Positions 53,975 to 63,866 of a stretch of 64,000 nt of DNA are shown here, piece after piece. Position numbers and translations under genes: made by a program. Location: contig CP011077.1 in NCBI GenBank assembly GCA_000963575.1, positions 5,022,001 to 5,086,000 on the forward strand, given 5' to 3'. The stretch is from Klebsiella michiganensis. GTDB lineage: Bacteria; Pseudomonadota; Gammaproteobacteria; Enterobacterales; Enterobacteriaceae. The notes under the pieces were generated by a model. It saw only the letters and a list, made by a program, of their open reading frames with translations. It had not been told where the DNA came from and ran no database searches. Each line of letters begins with the position of its first letter. The stretch's first letter is position 1.

Positions 53975-54100
53975 TTACCCGTCATATTTCAACTTGCAGA
54001 TGCGTTGACTGCCTTCCCTCACCTCAGTCACTTACTTAAGTAAGCTCTTGAGGATTCGCTCAGTTGCCGCCTTTCTGCAAACCGAACTATTTAGGGTAAT
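53975..54100. repeat. ERIC element inside the atp operon
   Basis: 126 bases matching the enterobacterial repetitive intergenic consensus from TTACCCGTCATATTTCAAC at one end to ACTATTTAGGGTAATAA at the other. The core contains CAGTCACTTACTTAAGTAAG and CTCTTGAGGATTCGCTC, which correspond to the ERIC primer regions, and the ends are inverted repeats. It lies between atpG and atpD, replacing the roughly 26-base gap of E. coli with 157 bases. It is transcribed in the middle of the operon. Confidence 0.92.
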
Positions 54101-54108
54101 AACCTGGT

Positions 54109-54972
54109 TTAAACCGCGGACGCGCCACCGACGATTTCGGTAAGTTCCTGAGTAATGCTGGCCTGACGAGCTTTGTTGTATACCAACCGCAGCTCTTTAA
54201 TCAGGCTGCCGCCGTTATCGGTTGCGGCTTTCATCGCCACCATACGTGCGGCCTGCTCGCTGGCCAGGTTTTCTACGACGCCCTGATAAACCTGAGACTC
54301 GACATAACGACGCAGCAGGGTGTCCAGCAGCGCTTTCGGGTCTGGTTCGTACAGGTAGTCCCAGGATTTACGCTTCAGCTCCTCATCTTCTGATGCCGGT
54401 AACGGCAGCAGCTGAGTGATGGTCGGAACCTGAGACATGGTGTTAACAAATTTGTTGCTGACAACGTACAGCTTGTCCAGACGACCTTCGTCGTAGGCTT
54501 GCAGCATCACTTTCACCGGGCCGATCAGTTCAGACAGGGAAGGGGTATCTCCCATGCCGGTAACCTGAGCAACCACGTTGCCGCCAACGGAGTTGAAGAA
54601 AGAAACGCCCTTGGAGCCGATCATCGCGAGTTCGCTCTGAACGCCCTTATCGGACCACTCTTTCATATCCGCCAGCACTTTTTTGAACAGGTTAATGTTC
54701 AAACCGCCGCACAAACCACGATCGGTCGACACCACCAGGTAGCCCACGCGCTTAACGTCGCGTTCTTCCAGGTATGGGTGCTTATATTCCAGATTACCGT
54801 TAGCAAGGTGACCAATCACTTTGCGCATGGTATCTGCATAAGGACGGCTGGCCGCCATGCGATCCTGCGATTTACGCATTTTGGAAGCGGCGACCATTTC
54901 CATCGCTTTGGTGATCTTCTGCGTGTTCTGGACGCTTGCGATCTTACTACGTATCTCTTTTGCGCCGGCCAT
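54109..54972 (-). CDS. atpG: ATP synthase gamma subunit
   Basis: 287 residues (E. coli 287). The rotor shaft: N- and C-terminal helices form the coiled coil (MAGAKEIRSKIASVQNTQKI and ARQASITQELTEIVGGASAV). It follows atpA by 50 bases. The ERIC element directly follows its stop. Confidence 0.97.
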   Translation of the reverse strand: MAGAKEIRSKIASVQNTQKITKAMEMVAASKMRKSQDRMAASRPYADTMRKVIGHLANGNLEYKHPYLEERDVKRVGYLVVSTDRGLCGGLNINLFKKVLADMKEWSDKGVQSELAMIGSKGVSFFNSVGGNVVAQVTGMGDTPSLSELIGPVKVMLQAYDEGRLDKLYVVSNKFVNTMSQVPTITQLLPLPASEDEELKRKSWDYLYEPDPKALLDTLLRRYVESQVYQGVVENLASEQAARMVAMKAATDNGGSLIKELRLVYNKARQASITQELTEIVGGASAV

Positions 54973-55022
54973 GAGCTTCTCCTCAATGCCTCGCGGCTTG
55001 CCCTAGAGCAAGCCGCCAGACG

Positions 55023-56564
55023 TTACCAGGACTGGGTTGCTTTAAAGGAGTCGAGGATGCCTTTCAGCTTGCCTTCGATCTCGTCGTTATAGCCACCGGT
55101 CTGGTTAATTTCTTGCATCAGCGGAGCGTGATCACGGTCAGCGTAAGCCAGCAGAGCGGCTTCGAAGCTACCGATTTTCGCCAGTTCCACGTCTTCGAGG
55201 TAACCGCGTTCAGCCGCGAACAGCACCAGGCCCTGTTGTGCAACAGACATTGGGGCATACTGTTTCTGTTTCAGCAGCTCGGTCACTTTCTGACCGTGGC
55301 TCAGCTGTTTACGGGTGGCTTCGTCCAGATCGGATGCGAACTGAGAGAACGCAGCCAGTTCACGATACTGTGCCAGCGCGGTACGAATACCACCGGACAG
55401 TTTCTTGATGATCTTGGTCTGAGCAGCACCACCAACACGAGATACCGAAATACCTGGGTTAACTGCCGGACGGATACCGGAGTTGAACAGGTTGGTTTCC
55501 AGGAAGATCTGACCATCGGTAATCGAAATTACGTTGGTTGGAACGAACGCAGAAACGTCACCCGCCTGGGTTTCGATAATCGGCAGAGCGGTCAGGGAGC
55601 CGGTTTTACCTTTAACTTCACCTTTGGTGAAAGCTTCCACGTATTCCGCGTTAACGCGGGATGCGCGCTCCAGCAGACGGGAGTGGAGGTAGAACACGTC
55701 GCCCGGGAAGGCTTCACGACCTGGTGGACGACGAAGCAGCAGGGAAACCTGACGATAAGCAACGGCCTGTTTAGACAGGTCATCGTATACGATCAGCGCA
55801 TCTTCACCGCGGTCACGGAAGTATTCGCCCATTGCGCAACCGGCGTATGGCGCCAGATATTGCAGTGCAGCGGATTCAGAAGCAGTTGCCACAACAACGA
55901 TGGTGTTGGACAGTGCACCGTGCTCTTCCAGTTTACGAACCACGTTAGAAATGGTGGACGCTTTCTGGCCGATAGCCACGTACACACATTTAATGCCGGA
56001 GTCACGCTGGTTGATGATGGCATCGATTGCCATCGCGGTTTTACCGGTCTGACGGTCACCGATGATCAGCTCACGCTGGCCACGGCCGATTGGAATCATC
56101 GCATCGACGGATTTATAACCGGTCTGCACCGGCTGGTCGACGGACTGACGTTCGATTACGCCTGGTGCGATAACTTCGATTGGCGAGAAGCCATCGTTAT
56201 CAACCGGACCTTTACCGTCGATTGGTGCACCCAGGGTGTTCACCACGCGGCCCAGCAGGCCACGGCCAACCGGTACTTCCAGAATACGGCCAGTACACTT
56301 AACTTTCATGCCTTCGGCAAGGTCAGCGTATGGACCCATAACTACGGCACCTACGGAGTCGCGCTCCAGGTTCAGTGCGATAGCGTAACGGTTACCCGGC
56401 AGGGAAATCATCTCACCCTGCATACAATCGGCCAGGCCGTGAACGCGGATAATACCGTCACTTACAGAAACAATTGTACCTTCGTTGTGAGCTTCGCTCA
56501 CAACATTGAACTGAGCAATGCGCTGCTTGATCAGTTCGCTGATTTCGGTGGAATTCAGTTGCAT
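55023..56564 (-). CDS. atpA: ATP synthase alpha subunit
   Basis: 513 residues (E. coli 513). Its P-loop is GDRQTGKTAMAIDA; the Arg finger region lies in NPGISVSRVGGAAQT. It forms the F1 hexamer with beta. N-terminal MQLNSTEISELIKQRIAQFN contacts delta. Confidence 0.98.
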   Translation of the reverse strand: MQLNSTEISELIKQRIAQFNVVSEAHNEGTIVSVSDGIIRVHGLADCMQGEMISLPGNRYAIALNLERDSVGAVVMGPYADLAEGMKVKCTGRILEVPVGRGLLGRVVNTLGAPIDGKGPVDNDGFSPIEVIAPGVIERQSVDQPVQTGYKSVDAMIPIGRGQRELIIGDRQTGKTAMAIDAIINQRDSGIKCVYVAIGQKASTISNVVRKLEEHGALSNTIVVVATASESAALQYLAPYAGCAMGEYFRDRGEDALIVYDDLSKQAVAYRQVSLLLRRPPGREAFPGDVFYLHSRLLERASRVNAEYVEAFTKGEVKGKTGSLTALPIIETQAGDVSAFVPTNVISITDGQIFLETNLFNSGIRPAVNPGISVSRVGGAAQTKIIKKLSGGIRTALAQYRELAAFSQFASDLDEATRKQLSHGQKVTELLKQKQYAPMSVAQQGLVLFAAERGYLEDVELAKIGSFEAALLAYADRDHAPLMQEINQTGGYNDEIEGKLKGILDSFKATQSW

Positions 56565-56576
56565 GCTCCAGTCCCC

Positions 56577-57110
56577 TTAAGACTGCAAGACGTCTGCAAG
56601 GCGTTCAAGACGGCCGCGTACGCTACCATCAATGACCATATCACCCGACTGGATGATAACGCCCGCCATAACAGACTTATCGATTTTGCAATTCAGCTTA
56701 ACTTTGCGTGACAGACGTTTTTCCATTGCGGTCGTAATGTTCGCGAGTTGCTCATTACTCAGCTCAGCCGCGGAGGTTACCTGAACCTCTACAATCGCTT
56801 CACTCAGCGCGCGTAAATGCGCAAACTGCTCGAGAACATCCGGGAGCGCTTTTAAACGACCGTTATCAGCCATCACCTTAATCAGGTTCTGGCCGTTGGC
56901 GTCCAGCTGCTCGCCGCAAATGGCGATGAACGAATCTGCGAGCGTCTCGGGTGCCAGTGCACCGGAAAGTAGCTCTTCCATTTGTTCGTTTTTCGTTACC
57001 TCGGCAGCAAACGCCAGCATGTTCTGCCAGCGGTCTACGCTCTGGTGTTCGACGGCAAAGTCAAAAGCTGCTTTGGCGTAGGGGCGAGCTACAGTAACAA
57101 ATTCAGACAT
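56577..57110 (-). CDS. atpH: ATP synthase delta subunit
   Basis: 177 residues (E. coli 177). It joins the peripheral stalk (b dimer) to the top of F1. N-terminal helical bundle begins MSEFVTVARPYAKAAFDFAV. Twelve bases separate it from atpA and 14 from atpF. Confidence 0.97.
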   Translation of the reverse strand: MSEFVTVARPYAKAAFDFAVEHQSVDRWQNMLAFAAEVTKNEQMEELLSGALAPETLADSFIAICGEQLDANGQNLIKVMADNGRLKALPDVLEQFAHLRALSEAIVEVQVTSAAELSNEQLANITTAMEKRLSRKVKLNCKIDKSVMAGVIIQSGDMVIDGSVRGRLERLADVLQS

Positions 57111-57124
57111 CAGCCCCTCCCTCC

Positions 57125-57595
57125 TTACAGTTCAGCGACCAGTTTATCGACGATGTCGCTGTTAGCAGCTTCATCTACGGAACGTTCGATTATCTTCTCG
57201 GCACCGGCAATTGCCAGCAGAGCGACCTGCTTACGCAGCTCTTCACGAGCGCGTTTACGCTCAGCGTCGATTTCTGCCTGAGCCTGTCCAACGATTTTAT
57301 TACGTTCCTGCTCTGCCTCAGTTTTGGCTTCATCAAGGATCTGGGCACGGCGTTTGTTCGCCTGCTCAATGATCACCTGAGCTTCCGCTTTGGCTTTTTT
57401 CAGCTGGTCGGTCGCGTTGGCCTGTGCAAGGTCAAGGTCCTTTTGAGCACGTTCTGCAGAAGCAAGACCGTCAGCAATTTCTTTCTGACGTTTCTCGATG
57501 GCTGCCATTAATGGCGGCCATACGTACTTCATGCAGAACAGAACAAACAGGACAAACGCGATGGCCTGGCCGAGGATTGTTGCGTTAATGTTCAC
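57125..57595 (-). CDS. atpF: ATP synthase b subunit
   Basis: 156 residues (E. coli 156). A single N-terminal membrane helix (ATILGQAIAFVLFVLFCMKY) with following proline and a long Ala/Lys/Glu-rich coiled coil. It forms the dimeric peripheral stalk. Confidence 0.97.
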   Translation of the reverse strand: MNINATILGQAIAFVLFVLFCMKYVWPPLMAAIEKRQKEIADGLASAERAQKDLDLAQANATDQLKKAKAEAQVIIEQANKRRAQILDEAKTEAEQERNKIVGQAQAEIDAERKRAREELRKQVALLAIAGAEKIIERSVDEAANSDIVDKLVAEL

Positions 57596-57656
57596 AGCAC
57601 AATGCCTCTTTGTTAGTTAACGTTCTGATATTACTAGATGACTCAAACATCGCTCA

Positions 57657-57896
<240 letters not shown>

Positions 57897-57943
57897 GACA
57901 GTCTCCAAGTTTGTTTCAGTTAAACGCAGTAGTGGTAAGTAAA

Positions 57944-58762
<819 letters not shown>

Positions 58763-58770
58763 GATGCCTC

Positions 58771-59151
58771 TTACCCTTTGTTGTTAATTACAGCTGGTGC
58801 GAGTATCTGCACAACCAGCACCGAAACCCACGTCACTATTAGCGGCAATACCACCGCCTTAAAGTACGCCAGCGCCACCACTAAAATGATGAAGGTCGCA
58901 ATCACCTTTAGCACTTCGCCGAGAGCGAATGTCCAGGCCACACGGCCTTTTGCGGGTGTATGCGCCTGATGGCGCCAGGCAAAAATCATAAACAGCACGT
59001 TTGGCAGCCAAACCGCCAGGCCTCCACCGAGAGCGGAAGCGCCCCAAGAAGGAGCTTTAAGGCAAAACAGCAGTCCAATTGCTACTACAGCCAGAAGTTG
59101 GATGAACAAAAGCTTGCGGGCTACGTTCTTACTCAAGAGCGACACAGACAT
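58771..59151 (-). CDS. atpI: ATP synthase accessory protein AtpI
   Basis: 126 residues with four hydrophobic segments. In other bacteria AtpI helps to assemble the c ring or to bring in Mg2+. It is first in the atp operon, eight bases before atpB. A promoter lies at 59244-59271. Confidence 0.94.
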   Translation of the reverse strand: MSVSLLSKNVARKLLFIQLLAVVAIGLLFCLKAPSWGASALGGGLAVWLPNVLFMIFAWRHQAHTPAKGRVAWTFALGEVLKVIATFIILVVALAYFKAVVLPLIVTWVSVLVVQILAPAVINNKG

Positions 59152-59243
59152 GACGTTTCCTAACTCCTGCTACCTATGAGGTATGTCGCGTGTCGTATAA
59201 AACTGTCTTTGCGACGCTGAGTCAAGCCTCAAAAAGCGAGCAA

Positions 59244-59271
59244 ATTATACGGTGCGGCCCAGTGATTTCAA
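59244..59271 (-). promoter_or_regulatory. atp operon promoter
   Basis: On the minus strand TTGAAA (59271-59266) and a perfect TATAAT (59249-59244) are 16 bases apart, about 93 bases upstream of atpI. This is the strongest sigma70-type match in the gap. Confidence 0.8.
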
Positions 59272-59770
59272 ACAATAAGTAGCGAAAAGGTGAACAAATG
59301 TTTAATTAATTTTCCGCACAGCCATTTTCTGACTTTTGATGAATCGCATCGGCTTCCTCAAAAAGTGCAAATAAGCCGAAATCCCCGACAGCAAAGCGTG
59401 CACACGATCACAAATTAAACATCTTATCGTCAGGCACTATTTTGCCGCCTAAGAAAGCACTAATTACATATGATTGATAATTAAGCTGATTAATGCGCAC
59501 TCTGTTTAAAACAACTTGAAACGTCATAAAAACCTTTCATTGACATTCCAGTTAAACTTTTAACATTCGAAAGAGACCATTTTTCGGCGTAATTTTAGTC
59601 GGATGATATTTTCAAATAAAATTATTACCCTGGTAACTAATCGGTTTGAGGTTAAAAGCAGGATAAATCCGAGTTAAAGATTGGTTAAATGTAACCAGGC
59701 ATTTCATCGGTAACCCTCCCCCTTTTTAACCTCAGTGAAACATTTCAATCGCGCCGTTTTTTGATAAATA
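59272..59770. other. rsmG-atpI intergenic region, AT-rich
   Basis: About 500 bases between rsmG and the atp promoter with no gene I can support. It is markedly AT-rich (for example 59480-59640) and holds no palindrome of the GC-rich family. Additional upstream atp promoters may lie here. Confidence 0.5.
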
Positions 59771-60394
59771 TTAAGTTTTGTTTGCCTTAATCAGCACCAA
59801 ATGCCTCTCCCCTTCCAGGCCTGGCACGCTGAGTTTGACGATATCTTCCACAGCGAATCCGGTCGGCAGTTCAGTAATCTCTTCATCCGGGCGTACGCCC
59901 TTCAGCGCATAAAATCGCCCGTGTTCCCCCGGCAGATGGTGGCACCAGTTCACCATGTCGCTCAGCGAGGCAAAAGCTCGACTGATGACGCCGTCAAACG
60001 GTGGCTCCGCTGGGAAATCTTCCACGCGGCTTTGTACCGGGGTGATGTTTTCCAGCTTCAGCTCGTGCTGCACTTGCCGCAGGAATCGTACACGCTTGCC
60101 GAGGCTGTCCAGCAGGGTGAAATGCGAATCAGGGCGCACGATTGCCAGCGGAATGCCCGGCAGGCCTGGACCTGTACCGACATCGATAAACCGATTTCCC
60201 TGCAAATGCGGCTCGACCACTATGCTGTCCAGGATATGCCGAACCAGCATTTCATCAGGATTACGCACCGAAGTCAGGTTGTATGCTTTGTTCCATTTGT
60301 CGAGCAGCGAGACATAGCCTACCAGCTGCTGCTGCTGATGTTCTGGCAGGGTGATGCCGGCGTCTTTCAGCAGGCGAGATAATTTAGTCAGCAC
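59771..60394 (-). CDS. rsmG: 16S rRNA m7G527 methyltransferase
   Basis: 207 residues (E. coli 207). It methylates G527 of 16S rRNA. The SAM-binding motif is FIDVGTGPGLPGIPLAI. It follows mnmG on the same strand, with a terminator-like hairpin in the gap. Confidence 0.96.
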   Translation of the reverse strand: MLTKLSRLLKDAGITLPEHQQQQLVGYVSLLDKWNKAYNLTSVRNPDEMLVRHILDSIVVEPHLQGNRFIDVGTGPGLPGIPLAIVRPDSHFTLLDSLGKRVRFLRQVQHELKLENITPVQSRVEDFPAEPPFDGVISRAFASLSDMVNWCHHLPGEHGRFYALKGVRPDEEITELPTGFAVEDIVKLSVPGLEGERHLVLIKANKT

Positions 60395-60406
60395 GTCGTA
60401 AACCCA

Positions 60407-60437
60407 TCAAAAAAAGAGGCCAGGATTGCCTGGCCTG
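60407..60437 (-). terminator. terminator/attenuator between mnmG and rsmG
   Basis: On the minus strand GGCCAGG and CCTGGCC pair across a CAAT loop, followed by TCTTTTTTT. It is a good intrinsic terminator placed 16 bases after mnmG. rsmG would then depend on read-through or on its own promoter. Confidence 0.85.
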
Positions 60438-60453
60438 TTGTCGTCCATTATTT

Positions 60454-62343
60454 TCAGGCGCTGCGTCGCAGCAGCCCTTGTTTTTTAAGCCAGACAAGCA
60501 AAATCGAGATTGCCGCAGGGGTAATTCCCGAAATACGGGATGCCTGACCAATTGAAACCGGTTTGTGATCGTTAAGCTTCGCGATCACTTCGTTCGACAG
60601 CCCGCTCACCTGGCTATAGTCGAGCGTGGCAGGCAGCACAGTATTCTCATTGCGCTGCTGTTTTTCAATCTCGTCCTGCTGGCGCGCAATATAACCTTCG
60701 TACTTAACCTGGATCTCAACCTGCTCGGCCGCCTGAGGATCTTCCAGGCCTGGCGTGAAGGTCGACAGCTGCATCATCGAAGCATAGGTCATTTCCGGGC
60801 GACGCAGCAGATCTTCGCCGTTAGCTTCTTTGGAAAGCGGTGCGCTGAGCTGTGCATTCACCTCTGCCACCTGCTCAGAATGCGGGTGCAGCCAGATATC
60901 TTTCAGGCGCTGACGCTCACGCTCGATCATTTCAAGCTTATCGTTGAAGCGAGCCCAGCGAGCATCATCCACCAGCCCAAGTTCACGACCTGCCGCAGTC
61001 AAACGCAGATCGGCGTTGTCTTCACGGAGCATCAGGCGGTATTCGGCCCGAGAGGTAAACATGCGGTACGGTTCTTTGGTCCCCAGAGTACACAGGTCAT
61101 CCACCAGCACGCCAAGGTAAGCCTGGTCGCGACGTGGTGCCCAACCCTCTTTCTCAGCAGAGAAGCGGGCGGCGTTAAGACCGGCAAGCAGGCCCTGAGC
61201 TGCAGCTTCTTCGTAACCGGTGGTGCCGTTGATCTGGCCAGCAAAGAACAGACCCTGAATAAATTTGCTTTCCAGCGTCGGCTTCAGATCGCGCGGATCG
61301 AAGAAGTCGTACTCAATGGCGTAACCAGGACGAACGATCTTCGCGTTTTCCATCCCCTTCATAGAACGGACGATCTGCATCTGGACGTCAAACGGCAGGC
61401 TGGTGGAGATCCCGTTAGGGTATATCTCGTTGCTGGTCAGCCCTTCAGGCTCCAGGAAGATTTGGTGTGCGTTGCGATCGGCAAAACGCATCACTTTGTC
61501 TTCGATAGACGGGCAGTACCGAGGCCCAATGCCTTCGATAATCCCCGCATACATTGGGCTGCGGTCGAGGTTATTACGAATGACCTCGTGCGTCTGCTCG
61601 TTGGTATGCGTGATGTAGCAAGGTACCTGCTCCGGGTGCTGGCTCACATTTCCCATGAACGAGAAGACCGGCATCGGATTATCTCCGTGTTGCGGAGCAA
61701 GTACGCTGAAGTCAATGGTACGGGCATCAATACGCGGAGGCGTGCCCGTTTTCAGGCGGCTAACGCGCAGAGGCAATTCACGTAAACGACGTGATAATGG
61801 GATCGAAGGTGGATCGCCCGCACGGCCGCCGCTGTAGTTATCCAGCCCGATGTGGATCTTCCCGTCGAGGAAGGTGCCTACGGTAAGCACAACCGCTTTG
61901 GCACGGAATTTTAGCCCCATCTGGGTCACTGCGCCGACGACACGATCGTTCTCAACGATAAGATCTTCAACCGCCTGCTGGAAAATCATCAGGTTGGGTT
62001 GGTTCTCCAGCGCGGTGCGGACGGCCTGACGGTAAAGCACACGGTCTGCCTGAGCGCGGGTAGCGCGGACTGCCGGGCCTTTGCTGGCGTTTAGTATTCT
62101 AAACTGAATACCTGCATGATCGATCGCGGTAGCCATCAGGCCACCGAGGGCATCCACTTCCTTAACCAAATGTCCCTTGCCAATACCGCCAATAGCCGGG
62201 TTGCAAGACATCTGTCCCAGCGTGTCGATATTGTGTGTCAGAAGCAGGGTCTGCTGACCCATACGAGCTGCGGCCATTGCCGCCTCTGTGCCTGCATGAC
62301 CCCCGCCGATGATGATGACGTCAAAAGGATCTGGATAAAACAT
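60454..62343 (-). CDS. mnmG: tRNA uridine 5-carboxymethylaminomethyl modification enzyme MnmG
   Basis: 629 residues (E. coli 629). With MnmE it modifies U34 of certain tRNAs. FAD-binding motif IIIGGGHAGTEAAMAAARMG, second motif around VLTVGTFLDGKIHIG, and the C-terminal helical MnmE-binding domain with SGLSNEVIAKLN. It sits next to oriC, and transcription from it affects initiation in E. coli. Confidence 0.97.
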   Translation of the reverse strand: MFYPDPFDVIIIGGGHAGTEAAMAAARMGQQTLLLTHNIDTLGQMSCNPAIGGIGKGHLVKEVDALGGLMATAIDHAGIQFRILNASKGPAVRATRAQADRVLYRQAVRTALENQPNLMIFQQAVEDLIVENDRVVGAVTQMGLKFRAKAVVLTVGTFLDGKIHIGLDNYSGGRAGDPPSIPLSRRLRELPLRVSRLKTGTPPRIDARTIDFSVLAPQHGDNPMPVFSFMGNVSQHPEQVPCYITHTNEQTHEVIRNNLDRSPMYAGIIEGIGPRYCPSIEDKVMRFADRNAHQIFLEPEGLTSNEIYPNGISTSLPFDVQMQIVRSMKGMENAKIVRPGYAIEYDFFDPRDLKPTLESKFIQGLFFAGQINGTTGYEEAAAQGLLAGLNAARFSAEKEGWAPRRDQAYLGVLVDDLCTLGTKEPYRMFTSRAEYRLMLREDNADLRLTAAGRELGLVDDARWARFNDKLEMIERERQRLKDIWLHPHSEQVAEVNAQLSAPLSKEANGEDLLRRPEMTYASMMQLSTFTPGLEDPQAAEQVEIQVKYEGYIARQQDEIEKQQRNENTVLPATLDYSQVSGLSNEVIAKLNDHKPVSIGQASRISGITPAAISILLVWLKKQGLLRRSA

Positions 62344-62429
62344 GGTAACTGCCTCGGTTTCGCGAATGAGGGTTTGTGACTTCCCGGGCTGGGGATTCTA
62401 CTCAACTTTAGTCTTTCGAGAAAGCATCG

Positions 62430-62705
62430 GGATCTTCGGTAATTAAAAGAAGATCTTTTTTATTTAAAGATCTCTTTATTATGATCTCTTATTAGGATCG
62501 ACCACCTCTGTGGATAAGCCATTTATCCATTTTAGGATCAACAACCTGGAAAGGATCGTTTGCTGTGTACTACCGGTGATCCCAGACCGTATAAGCTGGG
62601 ATCAGAATTGAGGTTTATGCACAACTCAAAAAGTGAACAACGGTTGTTATTGGGATAACTACCGCTTAATCCAAGCTTTTAACCAGAGTTATCCACATCC
62701 GATCG
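62430..62705. other. oriC: chromosomal replication origin oriC
   Basis: Between mnmG and mioC, as in E. coli. The AT-rich unwinding region (62430-62495) has 13-mer-like units starting GATCTTCGG, GATCTTTTT and GATCTCTTT. DnaA boxes: R1 TGTGGATAA (62509-62517), R2 TTATGCACA (62615-62623), R4 TTATCCACA (62689-62697), with R3-like GGGATAACTAC between. About ten GATC sites occur, the substrate for Dam methylation and SeqA. The conserved block GATCAACAACCTGGAAAGGA (62533-62552) covers the IHF/FIS area. R2 differs from E. coli TTATACACA by one base. Confidence 0.97.
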
Positions 62706-62713
62706 CGCAATCT

Positions 62714-63163
62714 TTACACTTCAGGGAGTAAATTAATCCAGGAACCAACCCAAATCTCGGCCGGATCCTCAGGAATATCGTGATCGAGGATGTTAATTTT
62801 GAGCAAGGATCCTAAGCGGGTTGCCCCACAGTCAGTCAAAAGCTGGTCGATCTTCTCTATAGCACCGCAAAACGTATCGTATTCACGGCTGCCGATCCCG
62901 ATCGCGCCATAGCTTACGCCGCTCAGATCCGGGCGCTGTTCATTTATAGCGTCATAGAAAGGCTGCAGGTTGTCCGGCAGATCGCCAGCACCGTGCGTGG
63001 AAGAGACCACCAGCCAGATACCGCGGGTTTTCAGATCCTCTAAAAGAGGGCCGTGCAGCATTTCAGTGCCATGCCCTGCTTCTTCAAGCTTCTCTGCCAG
63101 ATGTTCTGCTACATATTCGGCACTACCCAGCGTACTGCCGCTAATCAGAGTGATATCAGCCAT
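62714..63163 (-). CDS. mioC: flavodoxin-like protein MioC
   Basis: 149 residues (E. coli 147) from the ATG at 63163 (MADITLISGSTL), the E. coli start; the frame is open to 63181. A flavodoxin fold binding FMN: the phosphate loop is SGSTLGSAEY and SSTHGAGDLPDN follows. In E. coli it takes part in biotin synthase electron transfer. Its transcript runs into oriC. Confidence 0.95.
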   Translation of the reverse strand: MADITLISGSTLGSAEYVAEHLAEKLEEAGHGTEMLHGPLLEDLKTRGIWLVVSSTHGAGDLPDNLQPFYDAINEQRPDLSGVSYGAIGIGSREYDTFCGAIEKIDQLLTDCGATRLGSLLKINILDHDIPEDPAEIWVGSWINLLPEV

Positions 63164-63222
63164 TGTGTCCCGCCTTTTCAAATCGTCGCGTATTGTACGC
63201 TGTGAAAGAGCGGGGATCTACC

Positions 63223-63231
63223 TGTGGATAA
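63223..63231 (-). promoter_or_regulatory. DnaA box in the mioC promoter
   Basis: TGTGGATAA is a perfect DnaA box about 60 bases upstream of mioC. The E. coli mioC promoter has the same box, through which DnaA represses transcription toward oriC. Confidence 0.85.
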
Positions 63232-63252
63232 TATGGGTATTAAAATTAACGA

Positions 63253-63711
63253 TCAGGGCCGGATAGTACGCATTATCGGGTTTTGCAGCGAGATCAACGT
63301 CTCAGTGGACTGAATTTCGTCGATTGTTTGGATCTTGTTGATAAGTACTTGCTGCAGGGCATCAATGGAGCGGCACATCACCTTAATAAAGATGCTGTAG
63401 TGGCCTGTGGTGTAGTAAGCCTCGGTCACCTCATCGAGGCTTTCCAGCTTGGTCAGGGCGGAGGGGTAATCTTTGGCGCTTTTCAGGATAATGCCAATAA
63501 AGCAGCAGACGTCATAGCCGAGCTGTTTAGGGCTGATGTCAATGCGCGCGCCGGTGATAATCCCTGCCTGCTTCATCTTTTCGACGCGAACATGAATAGT
63601 GCCCGGGCTGACGCCAAACTGCTTGGCCAGTTCTGCATATGCGGTGCGGGCATTTGCCATTAATGCTTCGAGTATGCCGCGATCGAGATTGTCGATCTGA
63701 TAATTATCCAT
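63253..63711 (-). CDS. asnC: asparagine-responsive regulator AsnC
   Basis: 152 residues (E. coli 152), an Lrp/AsnC-family regulator. The N-terminal helix-turn-helix is AYAELAKQFGVSPGTIHVRV and the C-terminal part is a RAM domain. It activates asnA when asparagine is scarce and represses its own gene. I use the ATG at 63711 (MDNYQIDNLD); AGGAAAAAGTG lies upstream. Confidence 0.96.
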   Translation of the reverse strand: MDNYQIDNLDRGILEALMANARTAYAELAKQFGVSPGTIHVRVEKMKQAGIITGARIDISPKQLGYDVCCFIGIILKSAKDYPSALTKLESLDEVTEAYYTTGHYSIFIKVMCRSIDALQQVLINKIQTIDEIQSTETLISLQNPIMRTIRP

Positions 63712-63866
63712 CACTTTTTCCTATGATAAATGCCGATTTTCCATTTTTTATAGCCTTAAATTCGTCGATTAAAAAGAGGTTGGCCTTTTTTATTGTTGAT
63801 TATTGAATACGGTGACGTTTCTGTTGCTTAATCGATGACAGAAACATCACAACAAAGAGAAAAGCC
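63712..63866. promoter_or_regulatory. asnC/asnA divergent promoter region
   Basis: 155-base AT-rich gap between divergent asnC and asnA. It should carry both promoters and the AsnC operator; GTTGATTATTGAATAC (63794-63809) is a likely part of it but was not assigned. Confidence 0.5.

Noticed and set aside
55113..56711. Long open frame of 532 codons opposite atpA
   Set aside because: It is antisense to a highly expressed gene with strong codon bias, which commonly opens the opposite strand. No ribosome binding site or recognisable domain.
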